Of a stretch of 64,000 nucleotides of DNA, positions 24,100 to 34,540 are shown in pieces. Position numbers and translations under genes: made by a program. Under the pieces are notes generated by a model that was not told where the DNA came from, did no database searches, and saw nothing but the letters and a program-made list of their open reading frames with translations. Source of the DNA: Adiantum capillus-veneris (Eukaryota; Streptophyta; Polypodiopsida; Polypodiales; Pteridaceae); assembly GCA_014529385.2 (NCBI GenBank), contig CM043956.1, positions 63,740,620-63,804,619 of the forward strand, given 5' to 3'. Every line of letters begins with the position of its first letter. Position 1 is the stretch's first letter.

Positions 24100-25300
24100 T
24101 AGGGTTTCATAATGAAAAAACATAATTATACCAAAGAATGATGAGACTTGGGGTTTATTGGCCTCATATAAAAAAAAACATCCATAACTACGTTAGTTCA
24201 TGTGATACTTGTGCAATCCAGAAGCCAATTGGACATGCTACACTATTCAGGATAACAAAAGCACCCAAGTGGGGAAAATACATCAAAGATTACATCAAAT
24301 AGGGAATCTTGCCAGCAAACTTGAGCAAAGCCAAACTATGTTCAATTTAGAGAGAAGCAAAAAACTATGTTATCATTGAAAATAACCTTTATTGGAGGGG
24401 GATAGATGACAACTTGAGAATCTGTTCCATGAAGCATGAGTAATTACCAATTCTTGAGCAAGCAGATGTCGTACCGATAGGAGGTCACTTTTCAGACAAG
24501 ACCACAAAAGCAATACTCGTTGCAGAAATCTAGTGGCCTACTATGTACATGGATGCAGAACATAATGTCAAACAATGTGATGATTGCCAAAGAACAGAAT
24601 TACCTATGCGATGAGATGAAATGACAATGAGACCAATGATAGGGACAAGATCCTTTTCCAAATGGGAAAAAGACTTTGTTGAACCTATTTTCCCACCGGC
24701 ATATCAAACATATGCTCATACATCATAGTGGTCATAGATTATTTAACCAAATGGGTAGAAGCCAAAGCAACACAAAAGAATGATTCCATAACAAAAACGC
24801 AGTTCTTGTATGAGAAAATTTTTATGTGATATGGGCTTCCATTGATATAGTGAGTGATGGAGGGACTCATTTTCTCAAAGACATGGTTAATTATCTATTG
24901 CAAGAGTTTATGGGGCTTCATTCTAAATCAGCACTATATCACCCTCAAGAGAATGGGCAAGCCACAAGAACCAACAAAATTCTATGCATGGTGCTCACAA
25001 AAATTGTCAACAAATCAAGAATCAATTGAGATTAGAAACTACACTAAGCTTTATGGGCATATTGGGTAGCATACAAAATACCAGAGAATAGGACACCTTC
25101 CAATTTGGTGTTTGGGTCAGATGCCATACTGGATGTGAAATTCTTGATTCCTACAATACACATTGCACAAGAATTAGGATGGACGTGACACAAATTGTTT
25201 GGAATACTAGAAGCTAATCCAGTTGAACAAATTCAGACTTAATGTTGTTGTCACCATCTATCCAAAATAATAATAAATGAAATAATTTCATGACAAACAC
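24100..25300 (+). pseudogene. E3 integrase, degenerate
   Basis: Gypsy integrase. Readable blocks in order are YWPHIKKNIHNYVSSCDTC, ILEQADVVPIGGHFSDKTTK, WPTMYMDAEHNVKQCDDCQR (HHCC zinc-binding end), FSKWEKDFVEPIFPPAYQTY with the first catalytic Asp, IVSDGGTHFL with the second, and YHPQENGQATRTNKIL. In the last block the catalytic Glu usual after GQA is replaced (GQATRTNK), so the triad is incomplete. TAG/TGA stops are frequent. The C-terminal domain continues weakly to about 25300. Confidence 0.7.
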
Positions 25301-25685
25301 GTGACAAACAAGGAGTTTCAAAAGGCTGACCGTGTATTAGTCTACAACTTGAAACAAAACTCCAAGAAACTTCAAAGCAAGGTAATGGACCATTTGTGAT
25401 CCATGAAATATCACCAAGTTGTGCCATCCAACTTGCAACATTGGAGGGAGAGGTAATATCTAGTTGGATCAATGGTTACATATCAAACAAGTATCATCAA
25501 CCTCTTACCGCATAAATTTTGAAGAAGATACATGAAGCAAAGGAAAGGAAGTAGAAGGCTCAAGTAATCAAGAAAAATCACAGGAGGATGCTCGGTTGTG
25601 GATTTTGAAGCACAAAGAATGGCAAAATCTAGCTCCACTATTGTAATCAGAAGCACCTTCTCCTCCTATTGCAACAGTCCAAATT

Positions 25686-25985
25686 ATGCAGAGTTGGCTT
25701 GGAGGAATGGATGTATGGATCAATGTCCAGCTCATTGATGGATCAATAGAAAGAGACCTTGTAGATAGTGGGGCTCGTATCAATGCTATGCAGTATTCTA
25801 CATGCCTCAAATTATCAAACTCCATGATTGAACCAACCAAGATTGAGGCAGCTAACAAAGGGACAATGGTTAATTTGAGACATGCCAATGTATCAATTAA
25901 CATTAACAGTAACCAATGTCCACATCAATTCCACATCATGGTTGATATAAACCTCAATAAAGAAATCATCTTGGGAGTTTCATGA
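25686..25985 (+). CDS. second aspartic-protease-like ORF downstream of integrase
   Basis: A 99-codon uninterrupted ORF starting at an ATG. It has a retropepsin-like layout: a first strand (VWINVQLIDGSIERDLV), then DSGARINAMQYSTCLKL with the catalytic D-S-G-A triad, a middle section with AANKGTMVN, paired strands NVSININSNQCPHQFHIMVD, and a terminal EIILGVS matching the conserved IILG of the fold. The E3 protease proper lies 4 kb upstream and is degenerate, whereas this one is open with its active site intact. It could be a captured protease domain, an extra ORF of this lineage, or a fragment of another element. DUP-type retropepsins are about 100-120 residues, so the length fits one monomer. 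Confidence 0.6.
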   Translation: MQSWLGGMDVWINVQLIDGSIERDLVDSGARINAMQYSTCLKLSNSMIEPTKIEAANKGTMVNLRHANVSININSNQCPHQFHIMVDINLNKEIILGVS

Positions 25986-25999
25986 ATGCACATTTACAA

Positions 26000-27397
26000 A
26001 AAGCAGTTGTCGAGAGGCATGATGACACTTTGAAGTACAATCTCAAGGGCATAGCTTATGTTACACCCTTGGCAAAAATAGATCACATTTGGAATGTACA
26101 ACCCCATTCAAGAGGCTTGATGATAGGAGAACTAGAGTCAGATCCACAACCGCAATAGTCTGAAATCATTCGTGGAAAAAAGGTTAAGCAAGTTTGGGTA
26201 AAAAGTCAATCATGGTAACCAAACCTCAATAGATATGGATACCCAAATCCTTGCTTACCAATCAATCTTCCAACTCAATTGATCCAAGTTCCTAAGTTGC
26301 CAAAACACCTCAATCAAAGTCAAATAGGTGCAAGAACTTCAAACAACAATTCAATGATTCATTGAGTTCACCAAAATACAGATGGATTCCCAAATATCAA
26401 TTGGACCAATTAATAACCACCAAAGCACCAACATGGAAATGGAGACCGAAACCATCAAACATCATCAAAGTCTCTAGAGCCAATCTTAAAGTGGGTACCT
26501 AAACCCATGCCAAACCAGCCAAAAACCAACCCACCATACTCAACAAATCAACCATGAGAGAGAAAGCAATTTGTCTTCAATAACTTTTGTTTGGAAAATG
26601 CAACATAGATGAAACCTCGCTAGAAAAAACCACTAATCAATTGGTTCACTACATGCATCTTACACAACATACTATCACCCAATGCATCTTTTACATAAGC
26701 ATGATAGGACCACATTCCACGGCCTTGCAATGTTGTTTACCCATGCACAACGCACAAACTTTTCTCTGAGGCAACTCAGAATGGGTAGGGGGGAGTAACT
26801 ATAGCTAGAGTAGCATATTGCAAGATCTCAAACTACAAGATGATGAGAGATTATGTGTACAAAGTATAAACTGCATTTCAGCGCTTAAATTTTTGTTTTT
26901 TTGTAGAATTTTCCTCTTATTTGGCATAGTATTGAGCCATATTGACAAATTTCGACATGTGAGATGCCTAGAGTGAGAGTATGTACATAAAATTTTGAGG
27001 AATAATTTTGGCAAAAATTTTCACCAATTTTCATTAATTTTCTTGTCTTTCTAGCCTAATAATAATAATAAATTAATAAACAAATCCAAAACATTTGATT
27101 TTGAGTTTTGAAAGAAAACACCAAACCTACAAAGCAAGAGCTTTGAGCATGTCAAATATGGAAGGATTTGGCACATGTCAAAATTTGGGCCATCTTAAAA
27201 TGGACTAGAATTGCAGGATCACAACCAACTAAAGGGGACATGTGTCCAATTGATGAGTTGTTTGAGGCAGAGGAGGTATGACATGCAGAATGCGGGCAAG
27301 TGAGGTAAGTATGCACAATGCACTTGGGACAAGCCAAGTATATATATGCAAAATGGGCAAATCAAGCCTAATTTGCAGATAGACATTTTGAGTGAGT

Positions 27398-27400
<3 letters not shown>
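26000..27400 (+). other. post-integrase region, W-x-P-K motifs, then AT-rich
   Basis: 26200-26560 encodes, in changing plus-strand frames, four W-x-P-K motifs (WIPKSLL at about 26237, RWIPKYQL at about 26380, WKWRPKP at about 26434, KWVPKPMP at about 26490). It may be the tail of the E3 polyprotein or another element. 26570-27400 has only short ORFs and AT-rich sequence. No E3 3' LTR could be recognised. Confidence 0.35.

Positions 27401-27401
<1 letters not shown>

Positions 27402-27477
<76 letters not shown>
27402..27477. repeat. (GA)n microsatellite, 76 bp
   Basis: Uninterrupted GA dinucleotides preceded by three GAGT units. Confidence 0.95.
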
Positions 27478-27480
<3 letters not shown>

Positions 27481-27622
27481 ATTATTGTCCACGGAGGGTA
27501 GATATGACCTATGGGACCAAAACAAAACATTACATCTGTTCTTTTGGAGTGAAAACATTAGATACGTATCAGTTAGGGACTGAGGGTCCATCAAGGGGGA
27601 AAGAAAAAGGATAAGAACAAGA

Positions 27623-28312
27623 ACAAAACCTAAGGGGAGTCAGGTGGAGGGGGAGATGGCTTGGGAGTTTGATACTCCTGAATGATGGCTTTACCACCAT
27701 GGTAGATTGCTCATTTACCTTGTTTACGAGCATCATGCATCTTTTTGAGCTCAATTGCTTTATACTTAAGTTGGTTTGTAGTCAACTCCTCGGCAATCCA
27801 AAGCTTTGTCCCCTTGAGGTGGTAGGATTGACGTAGCAGCCTTGTCCATTCTTATTTGTTTTTGAAAGTGAGGATACATTGGCCAGGTGGTATATGCCTA
27901 TGCGTGTCATTGATCCAAGAGAAAGTGTCGAGCTCGATGTTGATTGGTTGAAGAGTGTCATTAAGCTTGGTGATGGCTTCTTCGAGGGTGTCCTTCTCGG
28001 TGAACCATGGTGAAGAGAGTCCTCCAATTTTGATCTTGAGGGAAAGGGAATCTTGTAGCTGGTATTCTTGTAAGGGTGCTTCGATTTCTCTATCAATCTT
28101 CTTACGCGCTGCCGCATTGGCTTCTTATTGAGCCGCCTTGACAGTCTCATTGAGAGAAGCTTTGGCTTCGTGTTCTTTTGCAAGTAGAGTTTCGTTGTCC
28201 TTTGCCGCATCCTCGAGCTTACTCAAGCATCATTTGAGTGCATCATTCTCCAAAAGAAGTGCTTGGATCTGAGCCTTGAGGGCTATGATCCTCAATTTAA
28301 GCGTGCTGCATC
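27623..28312 (-). pseudogene. orphan coiled-coil, ORF1p-like protein remnant
   Basis: One minus-strand frame of about 230 codons interrupted by four stops (TGA, TAA, TAA, TGA). The N-terminal part is a coiled coil (IQALLLENDALK, then LSKLEDAAKDNETLLAKEHE). The C-terminal part has an RNA-binding-like block, GQCILTFKNK, then LKGTKLWIAEELTTNQLKY, then LKKMHDARKQGK and IYHGGKAIIQ, and ends in a Pro-rich tail (PKPSPPPPDSP). The LKG..L.I.EELT...K...L..M..AR..GK pattern recalls LINE-type ORF1 proteins, but no LINE ORF2 follows. It directly abuts the 3' side of the CACTA transposase on the same strand. Function is not established. Confidence 0.5.
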
Positions 28313-30506
28313 GATGTAGTCTTTTCTTATCTCTTTTGAACTGATCCAGCGTACCAACTCACTGATTTTGTAGATTTTTCTTCTAATGTCATCTGTCAAA
28401 CAACCCTTTATGAAAATTGGTAAAATGAACTGTAAAAATTTGTGCCAATTGTGGGACTTAAGACCACTCTGATTGTCATCTAGTAAACGTTGTTTTCAAA
28501 CATCGCATGTGTCCTATGGGAGTCTTGAATGAAGATATAGTCTTCTTTACTTGTTGCTCTTCTGCATGACTCAGAACCCATGGACCTTTTGGTATAGAAA
28601 ACTTTCCATTGGGTTTAAGTCGAGGCCACATATCTGGCATTCAGCGACCCATAGCCTGCAAGTCATCTCTTTGGGCCTTGCTCTCCCTTTTTCCAGTGAT
28701 GGTTTTCCGTATGATCTCCCCCACATTCTTGAAGATGTGCATTGGTCGAGCAAATGATTACACAATAGGTCACTCCAATACAAGAGTTCATGGAAAATAG
28801 AAAGTCTTTTCATTCCAAGTGGCATCCAATCTGCCCTCTCCAACCACATGTTTTTCCAATCACTCGCTTTTAGTGGATGCATGTCATGTTTGCATATGTT
28901 TGGTTCACGTAACTCATGTCCTTCAGGCAAAAATCTACCATGCTCCTCGTAAATTGCCTTGCTCAAATGCTCAGAGCAGCAAAAGCCAAGTCGAGGACCA
29001 CATTTTGGACATGCATGATTGCCCAAGTAACTCAAGCCTAAAACATCACAAAATTAAAATATAAAATTGTTGGCATAGCAAGGAATCACATGTGTCTGAG
29101 GGTTTCAAAGGCACTTACCTAAGCACTCACCAAAGCCTGGAAAATCGTGCATTGTCCACATGAGAATGCCTTGTACATGTACATTCCGTCATCCGATTGG
29201 TTGGGACATATCAACCACATCGATTCCTGTCCACAAGATTTGAAGCTCTTCTATAAGTGGTGCTAGATAGACGTCCATGTTCTTTGCTTTATACTTTCCT
29301 AGGATGATCAATGACAACAACAGATTGCCCTTCTTGATAGCTAACCATGGTGGAAGATTATAATTAATCATACAAATAGGCCACGTGCTCCATGACGAAC
29401 TCCGTAATCCGAATGGGTTTACTTTGTCTATTTCCAGACGAAAGAGGATACATGGAGGCTCGTTCTTAAATGTAGGCCAACTTTCCTCTATGTGCTTCCA
29501 TGCACGAGAGTCAGCAGGTACCCACATCACATCATCTGTTCATCTAGTATTTGAGTGCCATGTCATCAAAGCGGATATGGACTTGCACGTGAACATGTTC
29601 TTTATTCTTGGAATGATAGGAAAGTGTCAAAGGACCTTTGCAGGGATAAATTTTCCTTGTGTGTCCTCCCTGTACCTGTTTGATCCATAATTGGAACACT
29701 GTTCCAAATTTGCATACTCATTGCAAAAAAGTATACAATCATTAGGACATGCATGTATTTTGTGATAATCCAAGCCCAAATAGTAAGAAGCTTTTTAGCG
29801 ACGGACAGGAGGGGGCATGTGATTCCCTTCTGGCAAGATTTTCTCATTGAGAAACCTATCGTTACATGAACAAGTCAGCCCCTTGATCAAATTATTGAAA
29901 TGTAATTTGCACTTTATCATGCTTAGGATACAATGTATTTACCTGAAAAGCTATGTGATTGAGGCGTCAGACGAATCCTAGACAAACTGCAAATTAAGCA
30001 TTGCCAACATGGTATGGAGAATTGAGATCTTTGCACCATTGTAAAGCGGCATGCGTACAAGACTTTGCATCATCTCGCCCTCTTTATAGTTGCTATCATG
30101 CCATCGATATGAATGGGATGACTGAGGTTGGTCCGCAATATTGCATTCAATGTTGTCATCTTCTATGTTTTCAATGATGGGATCCATGTCAAAGAACGCA
30201 TCCAACATCTGCTCCATCTCTACTTCTTGAAATTCCACATTAGGTATGGTTGGGAGGACTCAGTTGATGGCTGCTCATTTGAAAGTCGTCTTCGTTGGGA
30301 TGAAGTTGGAGAAATATCTACTTGCGGAGTTTGACCTTTCGTCTCGAGACCATGAGAATGATAATGCAGGTCTTGTAATTGCTCAATCGGAAAGAGACCG
30401 TGATTCCGTATGTGTTGGTCGTAGATTTTTTATTTTCTATAGATCTTATGCTTGCAATGCACACAAGGACACGCCATCCTATCGTCCATACTTTATCTAC
30501 CAATGA
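28310..30506 (-). pseudogene. CACTA (En/Spm) transposase, TNP2 family
   Basis: Clear plant CACTA transposase remnant on the minus strand. It begins near 30480 with the transposase-associated zinc-binding block MACPCVHCKH, then IRNHGLFP. It continues with MPLYNGAKISILHTMLAMLN, LPEGNHMPPPVRR, YYLGLDYHKIHACPNDCILF, DVMWVPADSRAWKHIEESWP, NPFGLRSSSWSTWPICMINY, NLPPWLAIKKGNLLLSLIIL, MDVYLAPLIEELQILWTGID and MWTMHDFPGFGECLG. Further blocks are CPKCGPRLG, a Cys/His-rich stretch and SGLKSHNWHKFLQFILPIFI near 28440. Frameshifts and stops make it inactive. The last motif is followed within about 140 bp by unrelated sequence. Confidence 0.9.
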
Positions 30507-30540
30507 TGCAAAAAATAATTAAAAAACTCTAGTTGTTATA

Positions 30541-32720
30541 ACTACACACTACTAAGTACATGACAATACATGACAACCTCACATTCTCTAGCCAGGCCCG
30601 ATCCCCACACACCTCGGTTTAGAGGTGCATGGAGATTAGGACCCCCTTAGGACCACAGGGTAATAATCTCGTCTTTATTGGTCAAAGAATATATATTAAG
30701 GTTCTCGTAGTCTGTGCGCACTTTGGAAGTCTGATTGCATTTTTTCAACTATTTGCTGCTAGCTCTAACAACCTCACATTCTCTAGCTAGACCTGGCCCC
30801 CGCACACCTCGGTCTAGAGGTGCACAAAGATTAGGACCACAGGGTAATAATCTCGTCTTTATTGATCAATGACTATATATAGTAAGGTTCTTGAAGTCTG
30901 TGTGCACTTTGGAAGTTCGATTTGCTGCTAGCATGAGCTCTAACAATCTCACATTCAACTATTTGCTGCTAGCTCGAGCTCTAACAATCTCACGTCCGAT
31001 CCCCACACACCTCAGTCTAGAGGTGCACGGAGATTAGGATCACAGGGTCAATGACTATATATTAGTGCTTTTGAAGTTTGTATGCGCTTAACCTAACCTA
31101 TAACCTAAACTATAACCTAACCTATAACCAAATTAAACCTAACCTATAACTTCACCTATAACAAAACCTAATCGAAGTCCGTTTACGTTTTTTGAAGTAC
31201 ACGAGTCATTCTTGAAGTCCATTTGCATTTTCTCAACTATTTGCTGCTAGCTCTAACCTAACTCATGATCTAACCTAACATATAACCTAAACCTAACTTA
31301 ACCTAACGTAACCTAACCTAACCTATAACCTAACCTAACTGATATCCGTTTGCATGTTTAGAAGTACACGAGTCATCTTCGAAGTCCGTTTGCATTTTTT
31401 CCACTATTCATTTGCCGCTAGCTCTAACCTAACCTAAAATCTCACCTAACCTATAACCTAAACCTAGCCTAACCTAACATAACCTATAACCTAAACCTAG
31501 CCTATAGGCTAACCTAACCGAAGTTCGTTTGCGTTTTTTGAAGTACACGAGTCATCTTCGAAGTCCGTTTGTGTTTTTTCTACAATTTGTTGCTAGCTCT
31601 AACCTAACCTATAACCTAAACCTAACGTAACCTAACCTAATCTATAACTAAACCTAACCTATAACCTAACCTAATCGAAGTCCGTTTGCGTGTTTAGAAG
31701 TACACAAGTCATCTTCGTTTGGCCGCTAATAGATGGACATTGTGTTCGAACAGTTAGAACTTATGGTATGGCGTGTAAAGCTGCTTATGTTAGGCTGCTC
31801 CAAATTGGATTAGGATAGCAAGTAGCCATTTCAATCCGCTTAGGGCTAGCCACCTAGGGTTAGCGTCTTAGGACTAGTGTTGGTTTAGCCGCTAATAGAT
31901 GTTCGTATTTTGGAGTGTTAGGGTGCCCTATGTAAAGTTGCCTAGGTTTGTGGCCGCTCCAAATTGGATTAGGGTTCTATGGATTTGGTTTGGCCGCTAA
32001 TAGATGACGCACCGTGTTCGAACGATTAATTAGAGCACACTATGTAAAGCCGCTAAGGTAAAGCGCTCTAAAACATATTAGGGTATCGTTACGCCATTTA
32101 GTTTGCTTAGGGATAGCTGCTAAGGGTTATTGGCTTTAGATTAGTGACTTTTGTTTTGGTTGCTAATACATTACTATATTTGGAGCGTTAGGGTAAGCTA
32201 TGTAAATCCGCTTAGGTTTGGCAACTTTTGATTTAGTCACTCCAAATCCAATTAGTGTAGCGCTTGGCCATTTTAGTCTACTAATAGAGTTACGCTGGTA
32301 GATGGTCGTGTTTGGACGTTTCACCGATAAGTGTTTAGATTAACATAAAAGTACATAAGTTCTAACTGTCCAAACACAATATCCATCTATAACCTAAACA
32401 TGAGTTAACTTAACATATAACGTAACCTAAATTTTTACGTGCAATCTATAACCTAACCTATAACCTAACTTGTTGCCTAAACCTGACTTATAATCTAGCT
32501 AACCTATCCTATAACCTATAACCTAACTTATAACTTGATTTAAGCTTTAATTTAAACCTAACCTATAAGCTAACCTAACATAATTAATGTCCTATAAGCT
32601 AACCTAACCTAACATAACTTAACGTATAACCTAACTTATAACTTAACATATAACCTATACATACCCTAACCTAACATATAACCTAAACTAAACCTAACCA
32701 AAACCTAAAACCTAAACCTC
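30541..32720. repeat. CACTA subterminal zone: telomere-like CCTAA and other short repeats
   Basis: Three kinds of imperfect repeat follow one another. (1) 30577-31090: about 180-bp units containing the small palindrome CACCTCGGT..AGAGGTG and GGGTAATAATCTCGTC. (2) 31085-31700 and 32340-32710: arrays of CCTAAC and CCTATAAC units, i.e. degenerate CCTAA repeats, interspersed with GAAGTCCGTTTGCGTTTTTT and AGTACACGAGTCATC. (3) 31720-32320: units with CCGCTAATAGATG, GGAGCGTTAGGGT and CTCCAAATTGGATTAGGG. There is no coding potential. The position between transposase and TIR fits transposase-binding subterminal repeats. Confidence 0.7.
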
Positions 32721-33015
32721 ATCAATCGTATAATTTCAAAAATGACATAATTAAAAACAAAATTTCTTCAAAACAAGATTTTTTCATAAACCAAAACGAG
32801 ATTTTTTCCTAATTAAAAATGAAATTGCACAACACAAACCATAATTTCTTTTAAAGCATTGAAAGTTTAAAGCATTCAAAGTTTAAAGCATGAAATTTTC
32901 TTTTATCAATATACAAATTAATTTAAATAAATTTAGTATGCATTAAAAGTTCAAGCACTCACATGGGGCCTATTTAAGCAAGAAAAGCTGTTGTAAACGT
33001 CCTTGAACCTGTAAA

Positions 33016-33041
33016 AATGCACACACACACACACACACACC
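33016..33041. repeat. (CA)n microsatellite
   Basis: About 12 CA dinucleotides. The ORFs crossing it on both strands (32951-33265, 33134-33370) show no recognisable protein. Confidence 0.85.
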
Positions 33042-33425
33042 ATGTTAAACCCTAAACCTACAAGTAAACTTGAAAACAATCTCACCTTAGTGCTATGGAG
33101 TAGTCCACGAGCAAGATTAGCACCTCCGACAACTTGTTGTGCACCAGATATGTAAGAGGTGAGGAGGAAGAAAGCAAGAGAAAATGTGCAAGAATAAGAG
33201 AAATGCACAAGGAAAGCCCGCAGGTTCTTTTTTGGAAGGGTGCGATGGTACAAAAATTGATACAAGTGTTGGAACAGGTATCAATTCACACGTCAGAAAA
33301 TACTTTGGAACAGGCGTCAAAAGATACATCGAACAGTCGTAGAAAATTTAAAAATGATTTTTTTTTTTAAATTGCATCTCCCTCCATACTTACCTACACA
33401 TATACCGATGCCAGCCATAGACGCC

Positions 33426-33450
33426 GGAATTTAAGTGACCTCTTGTAGTG
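33426..33450 (-). repeat. CACTA terminal inverted repeat (5' end)
   Basis: The minus strand from 33450 reads CACTACAAGAGGTCACTTAA. CACTACAAGA is the hallmark terminus of plant CACTA elements. It is oriented outward relative to the transposase promoter side. Confidence 0.8.
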
Positions 33451-33689
33451 TTTACAGAGCTTTGATTCTCCCTCGGACAAATCTTTGGTTCTCATTCTGT
33501 CATCATGGATACACGGCCTAGGCAAAGCTGAATCCAATCGTGTTTTACAGTCTTCCTAGCAGAATCGTCCAACTTTTCCATGAGCAGATGAGCAACGCAG
33601 AGGGCAAATTACCCTCCTCCACCATGCTTTTTGGGTAGATCAACAGTAAACTTGAAAAGATGCAACACAAATAAATTTTATACCAAGAT

Positions 33690-33920
33690 GCTGAAAGAGT
33701 AGAATTGAACCTGGAATTTGAGAGTTAGGTGATCCGTTCAATGAGTAGGCAATTGGTATTCAAGCTAAGAAAGAAGTTCATGAGTCATTGGTCAAGCAAA
33801 AAGGAAGTGGTTTAAAGTAGCTACTTCTAAATAATCAGGCGATCGAAGAGTGGAATTTTGGCACAAATGAGAACCCTAGAATGGTGAAGATTAACAAACA
33901 TTTGAAGCCAAGTGAAAAAC
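33690..33920 (+). pseudogene. retroelement pol-type fragment
   Basis: A short plus-strand stretch encoding IEEWNFGTNENPRMVKINKH, related to the block at about 3045-3110. The pattern (EEW.F...E.PRMVKINKHL) resembles the sequence just before the RT in some gypsy elements. No other domain is joined to it, so it is an isolated relic. 33451-33690 and 33920-34126 have no recognisable content. Confidence 0.4.
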
Positions 33921-34126
33921 GCAAATTTAATCCTTGCAATCTACTTATGGAATGAAGGGTGCCTACGTAAGAATTAGATTATCTCAAGTAACCTCTCTTT
34001 TTTAGATTTGTAATCTTTTCATATAACATCAACGACTCATATTTCTACCATTTGGTGCCATTGTAAAATTGATTGTGTACATTGTGGTCTTTATGTATTT
34101 GCACTTCTCAGTTTCTTTAATTTAAA

Positions 34127-34540
34127 CTCTCGACCCCGATCACGCAAACCCAATGGCTAGGGGACACCATTGATCAACTCTTATCAAAATAAAAAAACAA
34201 GGGGACCATACGGGCTTGGTGGGATGCCCATCGTGCATTGTGGGCATCCCGCTAAGCTTGTACGGTCCTTGTGTTTCACGATTTTGAAAAAATTTGACTG
34301 GCGGTGTCTCTCGAATACCAGGTTTGCATGATCACGGTCGATAGCCCAATGGCTAGGGGACACCGTTGATCAACTTTTATCAAAATCAAAAAACAAGGGG
34401 ACCATACGGGCTTGGTGGGATGCCCATCGTGCATTGTGGGCATCCCGCTAAGCTTGTACGGTCCTTGTGTTTCACGATTTTGACAAAAGTTGACAGGCAG
34501 TGTCTCTCGGATACCAGGTTTGCATGATCACGGTCGATAG
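34127..34540. mobile_element. foldback MITE with internal tandem duplication
   Basis: The ends form an inverted repeat: CTCTCGACCCCGATCACG at 34127 pairs with the sequence ending GATCACGGTCGATAG at 34540. Inside, a 196-bp unit is present twice in tandem (34149-34344, 34345-34540), both starting CCCAATGGCTAGGGG. Each unit is itself a foldback: ACAAGGGGACCATACGGGCT...GGGATGCCCA pairs imperfectly with TGGGCATCCC...GTACGGTCCTTGT. No ORF. The target duplication is unclear (A/T-rich flanks). Confidence 0.75.

Larger units (their letters stand above)
28310..33450 (-). mobile_element. E5: CACTA element, 5' end present, 3' end not found
   Basis: The transposase gene reads leftward and its 5' side ends in a CACTA terminal inverted repeat at 33450. 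Between them lies a 2.9-kb zone of short repeats, as usual for CACTA subterminal regions. I found no matching CACTACAAG end to the left of the transposase, so the 3' part is deleted or replaced; the orphan ORF at 27623-28312 occupies that place. The three bases after the TIR are TTT, a possible half of the 3-bp target duplication. Confidence 0.75.

Noticed and set aside
28551-29690. Plus-strand ORFs opposite the CACTA transposase
   Set aside because: The minus strand carries the clear TNP2 motifs; these are antisense shadows.
31085-32710. True telomere or chromosome end
   Set aside because: The CCTAA units are degenerate, interrupted by other repeats and lie inside a CACTA element, so a terminal telomere is not supported.
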